The notes beneath the pieces are model-generated. The model worked only from the letters and a program-made list of their open reading frames with translations. It was not told where the DNA came from and made no database searches. The position numbers were made by a program, and so were the translations under genes. DNA of 8,071 nt from Lentisphaerota bacterium (GTDB taxonomy: Bacteria > Verrucomicrobiota > Kiritimatiellia > RFP12 > UBA3636). How positions within the stretch are numbered: position 1 is the stretch's first letter; the number at the start of each line of letters is the position of its first letter. This document shows, piece by piece, positions 7,116 to 8,071 of this stretch. Where the stretch lies: positions 1 through 8,071 of the forward strand of contig JAAZFF010000274.1 of NCBI GenBank assembly GCA_012511845.1, written 5' to 3'.

Positions 7116-8071
7116 ATGAAAAGCGTAAAAAACAAGTTTCTTTTTATTTTTGCAGTTGCTGTCATTGTTTCAGCACCTTTCGACTCTTATGCCTGGCTGA
7201 GTTTCAAATCAACTAAAACAAAAATGTTCGAGGAGGCTGTTGAAGCTCAAAGCAACGCAGAAAAAGCAAAAGATGAAGGTCGGATAATGGATGAACTCAC
7301 AGCATTATCCAATTCAATGGCATTATTTAGAAATCTTGCCAACCGGTACCCGAATTACAAAACAGACCATGTGGTTTCAAAATTTAATCAATGCCATGAT
7401 CGTCTGCAAATTCTTAAGGCAATGATCAGTACTGGGCAAATTGAAATTCCAGACGTTGATGATGCTTCCAGAGGGGAAACTTTGGGGGTTGATGAAAACT
7501 CCCAAACAACGAAAACTTTCAGCCGAAAGATCCCCCCGTTAATCCCTGCGCAAACAGCGTATGACGTGCTTGACGGCAAACCTCTTGTAGCATCACATGA
7601 TTCTACCGAAGCTGAGGATACAGGTTCAGCGCCGCAAACACCTGAAATATCCACAGAAGATCTCTTGGAAATTGAGTATGAGATCGACGAAAATTTCGCC
7701 CTGCTGAAAGAGCGTATGGTAAACGGCAGCGACAATGTCAGAATTTCACAAACCGAAGATCTTATTAAATCCGGCAATGCTGCTGATGCAGTTTTAATTT
7801 TTGAAGACATTTTAGACGAAGAGAAAAATGCAAGTACCGTAACTCGGCTCATGTTTGTACGGGCTCTTATAGAATGCCGAAACTACACAAGAGCGGAATC
7901 AGAACTCAAGAAAATTTCAACCGCAGAAATGAGCAATCCTGCTGTGCTGACTCTTGCTGCTGCAATTGCAGTGCAAAGAGGAAATTTAATAGAAGCCACC
8001 CTTAAAATGGACAGACTGCTGCTTGATCATCCCGGGTACTCTGACGCTTATGTAAATATGGCATATATATA
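7116..8071 (+). CDS. Exported TPR-like repeat protein (3' end outside window)
   Basis: I translated 318 codons from the ATG at 7116 to the right edge with no stop, so the C-terminus is missing. Residues 1-26 form a clear Sec signal peptide: a basic start (MKSVKNK), a hydrophobic core FLFIFAVAVIVSA (8-20), and a likely cut after SYA at 26. No lipobox cysteine is present, so the product should be periplasmic or secreted. Residues 35-105 are helical, with a LFRNLANRYPNYK stretch (70-82) typical of TPR helices. Residues 108-182 look like a flexible acidic and Thr/Pro-rich linker. From about 212 on, paired helices repeat with TPR-like spacing: LIKSGNAADAVLIFEDIL (216-233), LIECRNYTRAESELKKI (251-267) and AVQRGNLIEATLKMDRLL (285-302). 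TPR proteins are scaffolds, so the role is unknown. The ribosome site (GGGAT or AGGT just upstream) is modest. It is 18 bases after the CNNM gene. Confidence 0.75.
   Translation, partial: MKSVKNKFLFIFAVAVIVSAPFDSYAWLSFKSTKTKMFEEAVEAQSNAEKAKDEGRIMDELTALSNSMALFRNLANRYPNYKTDHVVSKFNQCHDRLQILKAMISTGQIEIPDVDDASRGETLGVDENSQTTKTFSRKIPPLIPAQTAYDVLDGKPLVASHDSTEAEDTGSAPQTPEISTEDLLEIEYEIDENFALLKERMVNGSDNVRISQTEDLIKSGNAADAVLIFEDILDEEKNASTVTRLMFVRALIECRNYTRAESELKKISTAEMSNPAVLTLAAAIAVQRGNLIEATLKMDRLLLDHPGYSDAYVNMAYI

Noticed and set aside
7388..7852. A 154-codon minus-strand frame
   Set aside because: It is Ser-rich and antisense to the exported TPR-like protein, which has a signal peptide and an open frame for 318 codons.

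Overview
This window is ordinary-looking bacterial chromosome, mid-40s % GC by eye and densely coded, with two divergent transcription units separated by about 144 bases. I see no mobile element, CRISPR array, tRNA or rRNA. The organism is probably Gram-negative: it has a GspC-like inner-membrane protein and a protein with a Sec signal peptide. The gene mix and the GpsA nucleotide-binding loop (GDGGWG) would fit the Planctomycetota-Verrucomicrobiota-Lentisphaerota-Kiritimatiellota group, but that placement is a low-confidence inference.

Left unit, minus strand (1667 down to 1): plsY then gpsA, the latter cut off by the window edge. These are consecutive steps of phospholipid synthesis. GpsA reduces dihydroxyacetone phosphate to sn-glycerol 3-phosphate, and PlsY acylates that product at the membrane.

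Right unit, plus strand (1812 to 8071): five genes with gaps of 9, 16, 23 and 18 bases, so probably one transcript. In order they are a membrane-anchored protein with a GspC homology-region-like domain and a long charged tail; a nucleoside kinase fused to a threonyl-tRNA-synthetase-like N-terminal region; histidinol dehydrogenase hisD; a CNNM/CBS/CorC membrane protein; and an exported TPR-like protein cut off by the right edge. They do not form an obvious single pathway. The first and last genes are envelope proteins, while the middle three are housekeeping or transport.

No clearly new multi-gene system is visible. The best leads are the PDZ-less GspC-like protein with no other secretion genes in view; a hairpin that may bring a distant GGAGG close to the hisD start; the fused nucleoside kinase, which keeps half of the ThrRS editing metal site; and two substitutions in normally conserved HisD loops.
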